Origin: Nocardioides sp. Kera G14
GTDB lineage: Bacteria > Actinomycetota > Actinomycetes > Propionibacteriales > Nocardioidaceae
Length of the DNA stretch: 64,000 bases
Assembly (NCBI RefSeq): GCF_020715565.1
Contig: NZ_CP085839.1
Coordinates: forward strand, 1,984,001-2,048,000
Direction: 5' to 3'
This document shows, piece after piece, positions 25,211 to 33,092 of the stretch. Below the pieces are notes generated by a model. The model did no database searches and was not told the DNA's origin. It worked only from the letters and a program-made list of their open reading frames with translations. A program made the translations under genes and the position numbers. Positions within the stretch are counted from its first letter, which is position 1, and the number at the start of each line of letters is the position of its first letter.

Positions 25211-25494
25211 GCGGCCACCTCCTCGGCCTTGACGACCTCGGCAAGTAGCGCAGCCAGAGCGGCCCGGTAGGTCGGGTGGTCGACGTTGGCGGCCTTGTGC
25301 CGGTACGCGTCGGCGATCTCAGCCGGGTCGACTTCGTGCCATCCGCCCATCCCGTCAGGGAGGCGACGACGGCCGGGGGCGTAGGCCTCCCACTCTTCGG
25401 CACGTCGGATCAGGCACTCATGGTTGGCGCTGATGGCGGCGTCCTGGATCGCACGGCGCACGATCAGCTCGGCGTACTGCTGAAGGCCGCTCAT
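25207..25494 (-). CDS. Hypothetical island protein
   Basis: 95 residues, mainly helical with many Ala and Glu; EEWEAYAPGRRRLPDGMGGWHEVDPAEIADAY is the most distinctive part. Not recognised. It overlaps both neighbours by 4 bp. Confidence 0.6.
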   Translation of the reverse strand: MSGLQQYAELIVRRAIQDAAISANHECLIRRAEEWEAYAPGRRRLPDGMGGWHEVDPAEIADAYRHKAANVDHPTYRAALAALLAEVVKAEEVAA

Positions 25495-25721
25495 GCCGTA
25501 GCCCTCTCGCCGAAGACGGCCAGCCAGCAGACGCGGCCCAGACCGAGCCGGATCGAGGTCTCAGCTCGCAGCGGCCGCCGACACCGGACACAACGGCAGG
25601 TGAGGTCCTCGGATGTGTCGGCGGTCAGTGAGATACTGGAGATGTCGTCGTGGTGATCGTTGACATGGAGCGCCGTTCCGTTGCCTGCGGGGCGGCGTTC
25701 GTCATTAGTGGCGGTCCTCAT
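25491..25721 (-). CDS. DUF6011-like small zinc-knuckle protein
   Basis: 76 residues with CRCVRCRRPLRAETSIRLGLGRVCW, which follows the C-x2-C-x-R-x-L ... S ... G-x-G-x-x-C pattern of the DUF6011 peptides found in actinobacterial phages and mobile elements. Function unknown; likely zinc-binding. It overlaps both neighbours by 4 bp. Confidence 0.6.
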   Translation of the reverse strand: MRTATNDERRPAGNGTALHVNDHHDDISSISLTADTSEDLTCRCVRCRRPLRAETSIRLGLGRVCWLAVFGERATA

Positions 25722-26068
25722 GCATCACCCCGCGGGGCGTTGAGCTCGTCGAGGTCACGCGCAGTCAGGTCGCCCATCTTCTGCAGTTGCGTCGTCGACA
25801 GGTGGCCGTACTTCTCATCCAAAGCGGCCTCGAACAGCGCCTCCTCGGCCTGCCGGATCTCCACGAGGAGCGAGCCGTCAGGGGCCGCACGGGCGTAGGC
25901 GTCGAGGTTGCGCACTCCGGTCTCGGCCCAAGTGCTCAGGACCAGCTCGGCGGCCTCCTCGGACGCACCCAGAGCGCGGAGGCGGTAGATCGCGCGGGCT
26001 GCCTGGGCTTCATTGGTGCTGGCGGACGGGACCGCGTGGTGGCCGGTGAACACCGGCGGCGAAGTCAC
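25718..26068 (-). CDS. Hypothetical island protein
   Basis: 116 residues. A helical core (RAIYRLRALGASEEAAELVLSTW) is followed by KYGHLSTTQLQKMGDLTARDLDEL. No family recognised. It overlaps both neighbours by 4 bp in the leftward operon. Confidence 0.6.
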   Translation of the reverse strand: MTSPPVFTGHHAVPSASTNEAQAARAIYRLRALGASEEAAELVLSTWAETGVRNLDAYARAAPDGSLLVEIRQAEEALFEAALDEKYGHLSTTQLQKMGDLTARDLDELNAPRGDA

Positions 26069-26307
26069 GCCGCACCCCGCCGCGCGGCGCGGGCCTGTGC
26101 CGACTTGAGTGCGAGGCGGGTGAAGTGAGCCTTCTTCAGGTGCGCGGCTCGGACTGGGTCGCCGCCGGCCTCGTCGAGGAACCTCTGCTCAAGCGCGGCA
26201 CGAGCGGGCGCGGTACGCGACGACCTGTTAACGGTGTTGGCCCAGGAGACATGCGCTCCGAGGCGTCCGAGCAGCGAGAGCTCTGAGTCAGTGAGTGGGG
26301 AGGACAA
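26065..26307 (-). CDS. Small basic protein, first gene of the leftward operon
   Basis: 80 residues with HVSWANTVNRSSRTAPARAALEQRF and a basic end (KAHFTRLALKSAQARAARRG). The same pattern (ESWA..DRSARTAPAR...KAHF.RLALKSA) is common in Streptomyces proteins of unknown function encoded in mobile regions; it is probably DNA-associated. I use the TTG at 26307, preceded by AAAGGGG. The 90 bp upstream to the integrase-linked gene should contain the operon promoter, but I cannot point to it. Confidence 0.6.
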   Translation of the reverse strand: MSSPLTDSELSLLGRLGAHVSWANTVNRSSRTAPARAALEQRFLDEAGGDPVRAAHLKKAHFTRLALKSAQARAARRGAA

Positions 26308-26397
26308 CGACAGACCCCTTTACGGGAACCTGTCCGTTCGCTCATCTCGGACTGACTACTTCGGCGAAGAACCGCCGAGCGCTGTGCAGGCATAACG

Positions 26398-26871
26398 CTA
26401 CCTGCGCCGGCAGATGTAGGGCGCCTCCAACACGCTGAAAGTGTGCGAACCCAGGTAACGAGCCTCGTAGCGGGTGCGGCAGCCAGCACAGTTCACGATC
26501 TCCGCCCAGCCCTCGTACCGTCCGCTCTTCGGATCAGTCTCCGGATACGCCCGGGGCGACATCGGCAATCGGCTCGGTCCCGCTCGAAGCTCCGAGATAA
26601 TGGCGTCGATTTCCTCAGGATGCGTGGAACCATCTGCCGTCGGAAGATCCCGCAACTCTTCGATCTCGTCGGAGATGAGCGCCTCGGCGGTCGGCCGAGA
26701 CGCTGCGAACCAGACCCACCGCATTCCCTCGACCTCGCACACCTTGGCCAAGATGCGACCGTCGCCCTTCTGGCATCGGACGGCGGCGAGGACGTCGTGC
26801 GGATTCTGGCTCAACCAGAGCCCCATGCGCTCGAACATCGGCACCTCAGCCATCTCAGCCTGCTCGCTCAC
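26398..26871 (-). CDS. Integrase-coupled hypothetical protein
   Basis: 157 residues from a GTG that overlaps the integrase stop (GTGA), so it is translated with the integrase. It is mixed alpha/beta with a C-terminal cysteine element (CAGCRTRYEA...YICRRR). Coupling to an integrase suggests a recombination directionality or regulatory role, but it does not resemble known excisionases, which are usually smaller. Confidence 0.65.
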   Translation of the reverse strand: MSEQAEMAEVPMFERMGLWLSQNPHDVLAAVRCQKGDGRILAKVCEVEGMRWVWFAASRPTAEALISDEIEELRDLPTADGSTHPEEIDAIISELRAGPSRLPMSPRAYPETDPKSGRYEGWAEIVNCAGCRTRYEARYLGSHTFSVLEAPYICRRR

Positions 26872-27815
26872 AGCTCCCCCAGGTTGAGCGCCTTGGCCTC
26901 TTCGGCGGCGCGGTCCTCGGCGCGGGCCTTCGTGTAGCGCTGGAGCATGTCGGGCCGGGTCCACCCGGCGACGGCCATGAGGCCACCCTCCGAGCCTCCT
27001 GCGGCGAGCCAGCGGTGCGCGGCGGTGTGGCGCAGGCGGTGCGGGTGGAAGCCCTCGATCCCGGCTGCGGCGGCGCGCAGTCCGAGGGTCTTGTGAAGGG
27101 CGTCGTAGGTGAAGCCCTTGCCGCGGTCCCCGAGCCACAACATCGGGGATTCGGCGAGTCGATGGGTGCGGCGGAGGCGGATGTACCGATCGAGCGCCAG
27201 CGCAGCCTCCGGACCGAACGGCACCCGGCGCCCCTTACCGCCCTTGCCTCGGCGCACGATGACTTCGCCGCCCGGGAGGTTGACGTCCTCGAGCGTGATC
27301 GCGACGACCTCCCCGGCGCGGGTGCCGGTCTCGATCATGAAGCGGAGGATCGCCTCGTCACGTCTGCGGCGGAAGATCTCCTTGGGGTCGGTGCCCTTGG
27401 CGACCTGACAGGCCCGGACGATCGCGCGGAGCTGGTCGGCGGTCAGCGGCTCGATCACCTTCTGGTCGATCTTGGGCGACTTGAGACCGATGAACGGGTC
27501 TGCGTCGATCTCGCCCTCGTCGGTGAGCCACGAGGCGAAGCGCCGCACGGCGAGCTGGCGACTGGTGGCCGTGGAAGCCGCGGCGCCCGTGTCGAGCAGG
27601 TGGGCGGTCCACGTCGTCAGGCTGACCCGGACCAGCGGCGCGTGGTCGGTGGTCTCGCACCAGTCGAGGTAGAACCGGACGCCGTCGCCGTAGGTCTTCA
27701 GGGTCTGCGGCGACTTCCGCTCCGCACGCAGGCTCAGCGCCCAGGACTCGGCTAGGACGCGGGCGTCGGCCACGCTCAGTCCAGCGTCTGCGGCGCTACC
27801 GGGTCTCTTCGACAC
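26868..27815 (-). CDS. int: Tyrosine recombinase/integrase of the island
   Basis: 315 residues. An N-terminal SAM-like core-binding domain (about 15-105) is followed by the catalytic domain with Arg166 (GTRAGE), Lys191/194, His259 and Arg262 (HPHRLRHT), Trp285 and the nucleophile Tyr294 (LQRYTK), all present. It would recombine the 21-bp rpoD-tail core. A minus-strand TAGCCT lies six bases before the GTG at 27815, so it may have its own leaderless transcript; an arm-type repeat lies about 30 bp upstream. It is 115 bp downstream of rpoD on the same strand, so rpoD read-through could also express it. Confidence 0.95.
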   Translation of the reverse strand: MSKRPGSAADAGLSVADARVLAESWALSLRAERKSPQTLKTYGDGVRFYLDWCETTDHAPLVRVSLTTWTAHLLDTGAAASTATSRQLAVRRFASWLTDEGEIDADPFIGLKSPKIDQKVIEPLTADQLRAIVRACQVAKGTDPKEIFRRRRDEAILRFMIETGTRAGEVVAITLEDVNLPGGEVIVRRGKGGKGRRVPFGPEAALALDRYIRLRRTHRLAESPMLWLGDRGKGFTYDALHKTLGLRAAAAGIEGFHPHRLRHTAAHRWLAAGGSEGGLMAVAGWTRPDMLQRYTKARAEDRAAEEAKALNLGEL

Positions 27816-27821
27816 GCTCTC

Positions 27822-27827
27822 AGGCTA
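27822..27827 (-). promoter_or_regulatory. Candidate -10 box of integrase
   Basis: Minus-strand TAGCCT exactly six bases upstream of the integrase GTG. The AGCGCTGTAGGGG arm repeat at 27847-27859 sits where the upstream part of this promoter would be, so bound integrase could repress its own gene. Confidence 0.4.
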
Positions 27828-27846
27828 GTCGAATATCTGGCCTAGA

Positions 27847-27859
27847 AGCGCTGTAGGGG
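27847..27859 (+). repeat. Arm-type repeat at the right end
   Basis: AGCGCTGTAGGGG, an exact direct copy of 17684-17696, located 71 bp from the attachment core on the integrase side. Confidence 0.55.
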
Positions 27860-27929
27860 GTAGCGTGTCGCTCGGATTCGGTCCGAATGTGCCTCTGACC
27901 TGCGGAGGAACCCTCTGGACCGTGAATCC

Positions 27930-27950
27930 CTCAGTCGAGGTAGTCGCGCA
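27930..27950. repeat. Attachment site copy at the rpoD end (21 bp)
   Basis: Identical to 17650-17670 and overlapping the last codons and stop of the intact rpoD. The insertion therefore keeps the RpoD sequence unchanged. Confidence 0.9.
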
Positions 27951-29400
27951 GGACCTGCGAGCGGCTCGGGTGACGGAGCTTGCTCATCGTCTTCGACTCG
28001 ATCTGACGGATGCGCTCGCGCGTCACGCCGTAGACCTTGCCGATCTCGTCGAGGGTCTTGGGCTGGCCGTCGGTGAGGCCGAAGCGCATGCTCACGACGC
28101 CCGCCTCACGCTCGGAGAGCGTGTCGAGGACGGCGTGGAGCTGCTCCTGCAGGAGGGTGAAGGAGACGGCGTCCGCCGGGACGATCGCCTCGGAGTCCTC
28201 GATCAGGTCACCGAACTCACTGTCGCCGTCCTCACCGAGGGGCGTGTGCAACGAGATCGGCTCGCGGCCGTACTTCTGGACCTCGACGACCTTCTCCGGG
28301 GTCATGTCGAGCTCCTTGGCCAGCTCCTCCGGGGTGGGCTCGCGCCCGAGGTCCTGGAGCATCTGGCGCTGGACGCGCGCAAGCTTGTTGATGACCTCGA
28401 CCATGTGCACCGGGATACGGATGGTGCGGGCCTGGTCGGCCATCGCGCGGGTGATGGCCTGACGGATCCACCACGTCGCGTACGTCGAGAACTTGTAGCC
28501 CTTGGTGTAGTCGAACTTCTCGACCGCGCGGATCAGGCCGAGGTTGCCCTCCTGGATGAGGTCCAGGAAGAGCATGCCGCGACCGGTGTAGCGCTTCGCG
28601 AGGGAGACGACGAGTCGCAGGTTGGCCTCGAGGAGGTGGTTCTTGGCGCGGCGTCCGTCCTCCGCGATCCACTCGAGCTCCTCCTCGATCTTCGCCGACA
28701 TCTTGCCGCCCTTGGCGAGCTTCTCCTCGGCGAAGAGGCCGGCCTCGATGCGGGTCGCGAGCTCGACCTCGAGCTCGGCGTTGAGCAGCGCGACCTTGCC
28801 GATCTGCTTGAGGTAGTCCTTGACGGGGTCGGCGGTCGCACCGGCGACCATGACCTGCTGCTCGGGCTCGTCGGTGTCGTCGGAGGCCGAGACGACGAAG
28901 GACGCCTGCTTCTCGTCCTCGACGATCGTCGGGTCGGCGGCGACGTCCTTCTCGAACTGCTCGTCGGGGAGGTCCGGCAGGACCTTCTTACCGTCAGGGC
29001 CGATCTTGGGCTCCGGCTCGGTGATCTCGATCTCGACCAGGTCGTCGCCCGCACTGACGTCATCGAGCACGATCTCGTCGCCGGTCGGCGCGTCGGCCGC
29101 CTTCTTCGCCGGCTCGGCCTTCTTCGCAGCAGGCTTGTTGACCGGCGCCTTGACGGCCTTCTTCGCGGGCGCCGCGGCAGCGGCACGCGTGCTCACAGCG
29201 TTCAGGTCGACGGAGATGCCATGCTCGCTGAGGTGGCCCATCAGGGCCTTCAGGTGGCGCGGCTCGACGGCTGCAGCCTCCGAGGCCTGACGCACCTCCT
29301 CGGGCGTGACGCGACCGGTGGGACGACCCTGGTCGATGAGCGACACGACGGCCGGGTGGGAGAGCACCTCAGCAGGGAGCTTGCGCGGGTTCGAGGACAC
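27931..29400 (-). CDS. rpoD: Principal RNA polymerase sigma factor (RpoD/SigA/HrdB)
   Basis: 489 residues. The N-terminus has a region-1.1-like part and a Lys/Ala/Pro-rich linker, then region 1.2 ([17 protein letters not shown]), region 2 ([42 protein letters not shown] in pieces; [13 protein letters not shown]), region 3 and region 4 ([20 protein letters not shown]), ending LRDYLD. It is the housekeeping promoter-recognition factor. The GTG at 29400 has AGAGG five bases upstream; GTG 29406 and ATG 29421 are in-frame alternatives. Its last codons are the target of the island, and its native terminator is now at 17606-17650. Confidence 0.95.
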   Translation of the reverse strand: MSSNPRKLPAEVLSHPAVVSLIDQGRPTGRVTPEEVRQASEAAAVEPRHLKALMGHLSEHGISVDLNAVSTRAAAAAPAKKAVKAPVNKPAAKKAEPAKKAADAPTGDEIVLDDVSAGDDLVEIEITEPEPKIGPDGKKVLPDLPDEQFEKDVAADPTIVEDEKQASFVVSASDDTDEPEQQVMVAGATADPVKDYLKQIGKVALLNAELEVELATRIEAGLFAEEKLAKGGKMSAKIEEELEWIAEDGRRAKNHLLEANLRLVVSLAKRYTGRGMLFLDLIQEGNLGLIRAVEKFDYTKGYKFSTYATWWIRQAITRAMADQARTIRIPVHMVEVINKLARVQRQMLQDLGREPTPEELAKELDMTPEKVVEVQKYGREPISLHTPLGEDGDSEFGDLIEDSEAIVPADAVSFTLLQEQLHAVLDTLSEREAGVVSMRFGLTDGQPKTLDEIGKVYGVTRERIRQIESKTMSKLRHPSRSQVLRDYLD

Positions 29401-29512
29401 GAACACCTCTCGTGAAAACATGATTCCGGGCGCGGCAAAGGCCGGTGACGTCAAGAGCCGCTCGGACAATCATGCCACGGCCCCAAGGGACTCCTGACCA
29501 TCGGCGTCGCCC

Positions 29513-30085
29513 TCAGGCTTTCGCCGCCGCCTTCTGCGCCTTTTTGAACTCGCGCACCTTCTGCAGCGACTCCGGTCCGGTGACGTCGGCGACGGACCGG
29601 TGGCCCTCCAACGCATAGTCCCCGACGGCCGTCTCCCAGCCCTCGGGTCGCACGCCCAGCTGCTTGGCCAGCAGCGCCGCGAAGATCTTCGCCTTCTGCG
29701 CGCCGAACCCCGGCAGCGCCTGGACACGCTTGACCAGGTCGGCTCCGCTGGTGGCCTCGGTCCACAGTCGGGTGACGTCGCCGTCGTACGTCGTCTCCAC
29801 CGCTCGGGCCAGCTCCTGGAGTCGGGTCGCCATCGAGCCGCCGTAACGGTGGATGGCCGGCGGCGTACGGCACAGCTCGGAGAACGTCTCGGGATCGGCC
29901 GCCGCGATCTTCGCGGGCTCGAGCGTGCCGAACCGCTCCAGCACCTTCGCCGGTCCTCGGAAGGCGTGCTCCATCGGGTACTGCTGATCGAGCATCATCC
30001 CGACCAGCAGTGCGAACGGGTCCTCGGAGAGCACCTTGTCAGCAACGGGCTCCTGGGCGATCTGGAAGGTCGGGCTCGACGGCAT
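29513..30085 (-). CDS. HhH-GPD-type DNA repair protein
   Basis: 190 residues of the actinobacterial HhH-GPD base-excision-repair type. FALLVGMMLDQQYPMEHAFRGP is the family-typical N-terminal segment and VKRVQALPGFGAQKAKIFAALLAKQLG is the helix-hairpin-helix (LPGFGxxKA). The usual iron-sulfur cysteines of MutY/Nth are absent. The expected catalytic Asp of GPD proteins is not obvious, so glycosylase activity is uncertain. ATGs at 30094 and 30097 are alternative starts. It lies downstream of nothing cotranscribed; rpoD is 112 bp further on the same strand. Confidence 0.8.
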   Translation of the reverse strand: MPSSPTFQIAQEPVADKVLSEDPFALLVGMMLDQQYPMEHAFRGPAKVLERFGTLEPAKIAAADPETFSELCRTPPAIHRYGGSMATRLQELARAVETTYDGDVTRLWTEATSGADLVKRVQALPGFGAQKAKIFAALLAKQLGVRPEGWETAVGDYALEGHRSVADVTGPESLQKVREFKKAQKAAAKA

Positions 30086-30169
30086 GGCGTCCATCATCCC
30101 GCACCGACGGTCGCGCCGCCTGTGGAGAGCCGGCGTCTCCGTGGGGCGAACTGCGGCAGGCTGCTGCCC

Positions 30170-30601
30170 ATGCCGCCCGGACTCGGCGACACGACGGGGT
30201 CGTTCCTGCAGAAGGCGCTGCGCCGTGCCGTCTATGACCTGGCAGTCACGGAGAGCCGTCCCGTCTTTCCGGCCCGTCTGCACGTGGGCATCCCGGGCGG
30301 CATGAGCGTGGTGCAGGCGGTGCGGCCGACAGGGACGGACCACGCCCTGCGCACCGACATCGTCGCCGCGATGGTCAGCCGGCTGGCAGGCGTGCAGGTC
30401 CCGATGGTCTGGCTGACCCGGCCGGGCGAGCTCGACCCGGTGGAGGACCTGGACCAGGAGTGGCTCGCAGCGACCTGGCAGGCCTTCACCGAACTCGGCC
30501 GACCGCTCGTCTTCGTCACCGTCAATCGGCACGGCTGGCACGACCCGCGCAGCGGGGTCGGGCGGCGCTGGGCCCGACTGCGCGACCGCTCCCGAGCCTG
30601 A
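30170..30601 (+). CDS. Conserved hypothetical protein
   Basis: 143 residues beginning MPPGLGDTTGSFLQKALRRAVYDLAVTES. A Rossmann-like alternation (RPLVFVTVNRHGWHD) ends the protein. No family recognised with certainty; no membrane segment. It is divergent from the HhH-GPD gene with an 84-bp gap. A CAGGCT box seven bases before the ATG is a weak -10 candidate. Confidence 0.65.
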   Translation: MPPGLGDTTGSFLQKALRRAVYDLAVTESRPVFPARLHVGIPGGMSVVQAVRPTGTDHALRTDIVAAMVSRLAGVQVPMVWLTRPGELDPVEDLDQEWLAATWQAFTELGRPLVFVTVNRHGWHDPRSGVGRRWARLRDRSRA

Positions 30602-30637
30602 CGCCGCGCGCTTCATTCCGCGCCGTCATCCCGCGCG

Positions 30638-31576
30638 TCATCCGGCGTCAGGCACCTCGTAGGCGTCCCAGTCCTCGATGGGTGGAGTGCCGGTCTCCAG
30701 GAGCTCGGCGACGAGGTCGAGGAGCACATGGGAGTCGGCCACCTCGTGACCCCGGTCGATCGCGCACCATGCGATCGAGCCGTGACCCGCCAGCCACGCG
30801 AGCATCGCCAGGACGCCGGCCGCGTCCGCGAGCTGGGCCGCCGGCGCCCGTCGCACCACATCGACCCACAGCCACATGTGCTGCTCGGACTCCGGTCGTG
30901 GCACCCGCCACCAGGTCATGTTGCGGGCGAGCGGGTCGCTGCTGACGGCCTTCATCACCGCCGCCGCGTCCTCGTCGGAGAGTCGCGTGCCGGTCATCGC
31001 GTGGTGCTGCACCAGCGCCCGCAGAGACGCCGGGCGGAGTCGGCGGGCTCGACGGATCAGGCCGGCCACCGCCTCGCTCGCGCGCTCGTCGTGGGCGAGG
31101 CGATCGGCGAGCTCACCGCGCGAGCCGGCCGTCACCATGCCGTCCATCACGGCCTGCGCGGCGAAGGGGTGGTCCCCGACGTCGAAGGGCGTGCCTGCGG
31201 ACTCCGTCGAACCGGGCCGTCCGACGTGGAACCATCGCCCGCCGGTGACCCGGAGCGCGTCGATGACACCGACGCCAGCACGCCTGCAGGCGGAGAGAAG
31301 CTCGGCGAAGACGGTCTCGATCACCTCCACCTCGTCGCCGTAGAAGGCGAAGAGGACCGACGTGGCGCGCTGTGCGACCACCGGCTGCAGCAGCCGCTGG
31401 ACGATCATGGAGGTCACCTCCTCGGGCTCATCGGCCCCGGGCAGGTCGATCCGCGCGTGGAAGCTCCGCGATCCTCCGAAGGTGAGCATCGCGATGGAGT
31501 TCTCGGGATGGAAGCCGAGAATGACAGGAATGGCCGCGAGGACGTCCTCGGGGCTCTTGGCGGTCATGCTGGTCAT
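30638..31576 (-). CDS. DUF4192 family protein
   Basis: 312 residues typical of DUF4192, an actinobacterial family of unknown function: SPEDVLAAIPVILGFHPENSIAML at the start, VLFAFYGDEVEVIE, and a C-terminal LAMLAWLAGHGSIAWCAIDRG. These proteins are cytosolic and often lie near dinB or helicase genes. GGAGGG precedes the ATG at 31576. It is divergent from dinB. Confidence 0.88.
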   Translation of the reverse strand: MTSMTAKSPEDVLAAIPVILGFHPENSIAMLTFGGSRSFHARIDLPGADEPEEVTSMIVQRLLQPVVAQRATSVLFAFYGDEVEVIETVFAELLSACRRAGVGVIDALRVTGGRWFHVGRPGSTESAGTPFDVGDHPFAAQAVMDGMVTAGSRGELADRLAHDERASEAVAGLIRRARRLRPASLRALVQHHAMTGTRLSDEDAAAVMKAVSSDPLARNMTWWRVPRPESEQHMWLWVDVVRRAPAAQLADAAGVLAMLAWLAGHGSIAWCAIDRGHEVADSHVLLDLVAELLETGTPPIEDWDAYEVPDAG

Positions 31577-31717
31577 GCGAGGACCCTCCGCGTCGGCGCC
31601 CGCAGGACCGGGCCGTCGGCGTACGGGCTGTGGAGGGGCGCTGCCGGAGGACTCGGGCGGGAGGAGCGCCGGGCCGGTCTGTGTCAGGAGTGATGACGGG
31701 AGTGAGGCGTCGAGCGG

Positions 31718-31723
31718 TTAGGT
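31718..31723 (+). promoter_or_regulatory. Candidate -10 box of dinB
   Basis: TAGGTT ends about seven bases before the GTG start of dinB. No LexA-type operator is apparent to me next to it. Confidence 0.35.
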
Positions 31724-31730
31724 TCTCGCT

Positions 31731-33092
31731 GTGCGCCCGCACGCCTCCGTCCTCCACCTCGATCTCGACGCGTTCTATGCCTCCGTCGAGCAGCGGGACA
31801 AGCCCTCCCTGCGCGGCAAGCCCGTCGTGGTCGGCGGGACGGGCGGACGCGGTGTGGTGGCGACGGCGAGCTACGAGGCGCGGCGGTACGGCGTGCGGTC
31901 GGCCATGTCGACCCGCGAGGCCCGATCGCGGTGTCCTCATGCCGCCTTCCTGAGCCCGCGTTTCGAGGCGTACCGCGAGGCGAGTGACCACGTGATGGGG
32001 CTGCTGCGCTCGATCAGCCCCTTGGTGGAGCCGTTGTCACTGGACGAGGCGTTCGTGGACCTCGCGGCCGCGACGTCGCCCCTCGACCTGTCGGTGGACG
32101 GCGTCACGGCGTTCGCCGCCGACCTGCGGGCACGCGTGACCGAGGTGACCGAGGGGCTCACCGCCAGCGTGGGGATCGGGACGAGCAAGTTCATCGCCAA
32201 GGTGGCCAGCGACCTCGACAAGCCCGACGGGCTGGTCGTCATCTCGCCGGGCACCGAACTGGACCTGCTGCGCCCGATGGACGTGCGGGTCATCCCCGGA
32301 GTCGGGCCCCAGAGCGCCGAGCGGCTCCGGAGGGCCGGCATCCACACGGTCGCCGAGCTGGAGAGCGTCGGCCAGGAGGAGCTCGTCCGCATCCTCGGCA
32401 AGGCGCACGGCAGCGGGCTCTTCCACCTCGCGCGCGCCGAGGACGATCGCCCGGTCGTCGCGGAGCGGGAGGCCAAGTCGGTCAGCGTCGAGGCGACCTA
32501 CGACAGTGACCTCACCGACCGCACGCTGATGGAGAGCCTCGTGCTGCGGCAGTCCCGCGAGGTGGGTGAGCGGCTACGCAAGCACGGCCTCTCCGGCCGC
32601 ACGGTCACGCTCAAGGTGCGGCTCCACGACTTCACCACGATCAACCGCTCCGCGACCCTCCCCGCTCCGACGGACGCGGCCGCCACGATCGGTCGTCTCG
32701 CCCGCACACTGCTCACCGAGCTGATGGAGTCGGGCCAGACCTCTGGCGGCGTGCGGCTCCTCGGAGTGGGCGTGAGCGGCCTGGCGGACTGGATCCAGGA
32801 GGACCTCTTCGGGGAGTCGTCCGAGCCGGGCACGGACGACGAGCCGGTCGCGGAGGAGCCGGTGGTCGACGTACCCCTGCGGCGGCGGGAGGGCTTCTGG
32901 CCCGGCATGGACGTGGTGCATGCCGAGAGGGGGCGCGGCTGGGTGTGGGGCTCGGGTCGGGGCGTGGTGACCGTGCGCTTCGAGACCGCCGGGACGGCGC
33001 CGGGGCCGGTGCGCTCCTATGCGATCGACGACCCGCACCTCAGCCGTTACGAGTGGCCACGTCGCGAAACCGAACCTGCTCCCCCGGCCTGA
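31731..33092 (+). CDS. dinB: DNA polymerase IV (Y family)
   Basis: 453-residue translesion polymerase. LHLDLDAFYASVEQ holds the first metal Asp, with the steric gate Phe, and SLDEAFVDL the second catalytic pair. The finger, thumb HhH (VIPGVGPQSAERLRRAGI) and little-finger domains follow. After about residue 370 there is an extra acidic C-terminal tail (SSEPGTDDEPVAEEPVVD) and a small domain (VVHAERGRGWVWGSGRGVVTVRFET) seen in some actinobacterial DinB proteins; a canonical clamp-binding peptide is not obvious. Its last 53 bp overlap the end of convergent pxpC. Confidence 0.93.
   Translation: MRPHASVLHLDLDAFYASVEQRDKPSLRGKPVVVGGTGGRGVVATASYEARRYGVRSAMSTREARSRCPHAAFLSPRFEAYREASDHVMGLLRSISPLVEPLSLDEAFVDLAAATSPLDLSVDGVTAFAADLRARVTEVTEGLTASVGIGTSKFIAKVASDLDKPDGLVVISPGTELDLLRPMDVRVIPGVGPQSAERLRRAGIHTVAELESVGQEELVRILGKAHGSGLFHLARAEDDRPVVAEREAKSVSVEATYDSDLTDRTLMESLVLRQSREVGERLRKHGLSGRTVTLKVRLHDFTTINRSATLPAPTDAAATIGRLARTLLTELMESGQTSGGVRLLGVGVSGLADWIQEDLFGESSEPGTDDEPVAEEPVVDVPLRRREGFWPGMDVVHAERGRGWVWGSGRGVVTVRFETAGTAPGPVRSYAIDDPHLSRYEWPRRETEPAPPA

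Larger units (their letters stand above)
17650..27950. mobile_element. Integrated phage-satellite-like island in the 3' end of rpoD
   Basis: A 10.3-kb element between 21-bp direct repeats that duplicate the end of rpoD. It holds a tyrosine integrase beside one end, a 14-gene leftward operon and a three-gene rightward operon. Recognisable functions are integration, a candidate replication initiator with embedded iterons, small terminase, tape measure and a predicted Ntn hydrolase. Large terminase, portal, capsid, tail tube, lysis and repressor genes are absent. The genes overlap by four bases at most junctions and none of the main ones is visibly broken, apart from the short HNH gene. Satellite and collapsed prophage are both possible. 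Confidence 0.85.

Noticed and set aside
17650..27950. Complete active prophage
   Set aside because: There is no large terminase, portal, capsid, tail tube, lysis or repressor gene, and 10.3 kb is too small for a tailed phage.
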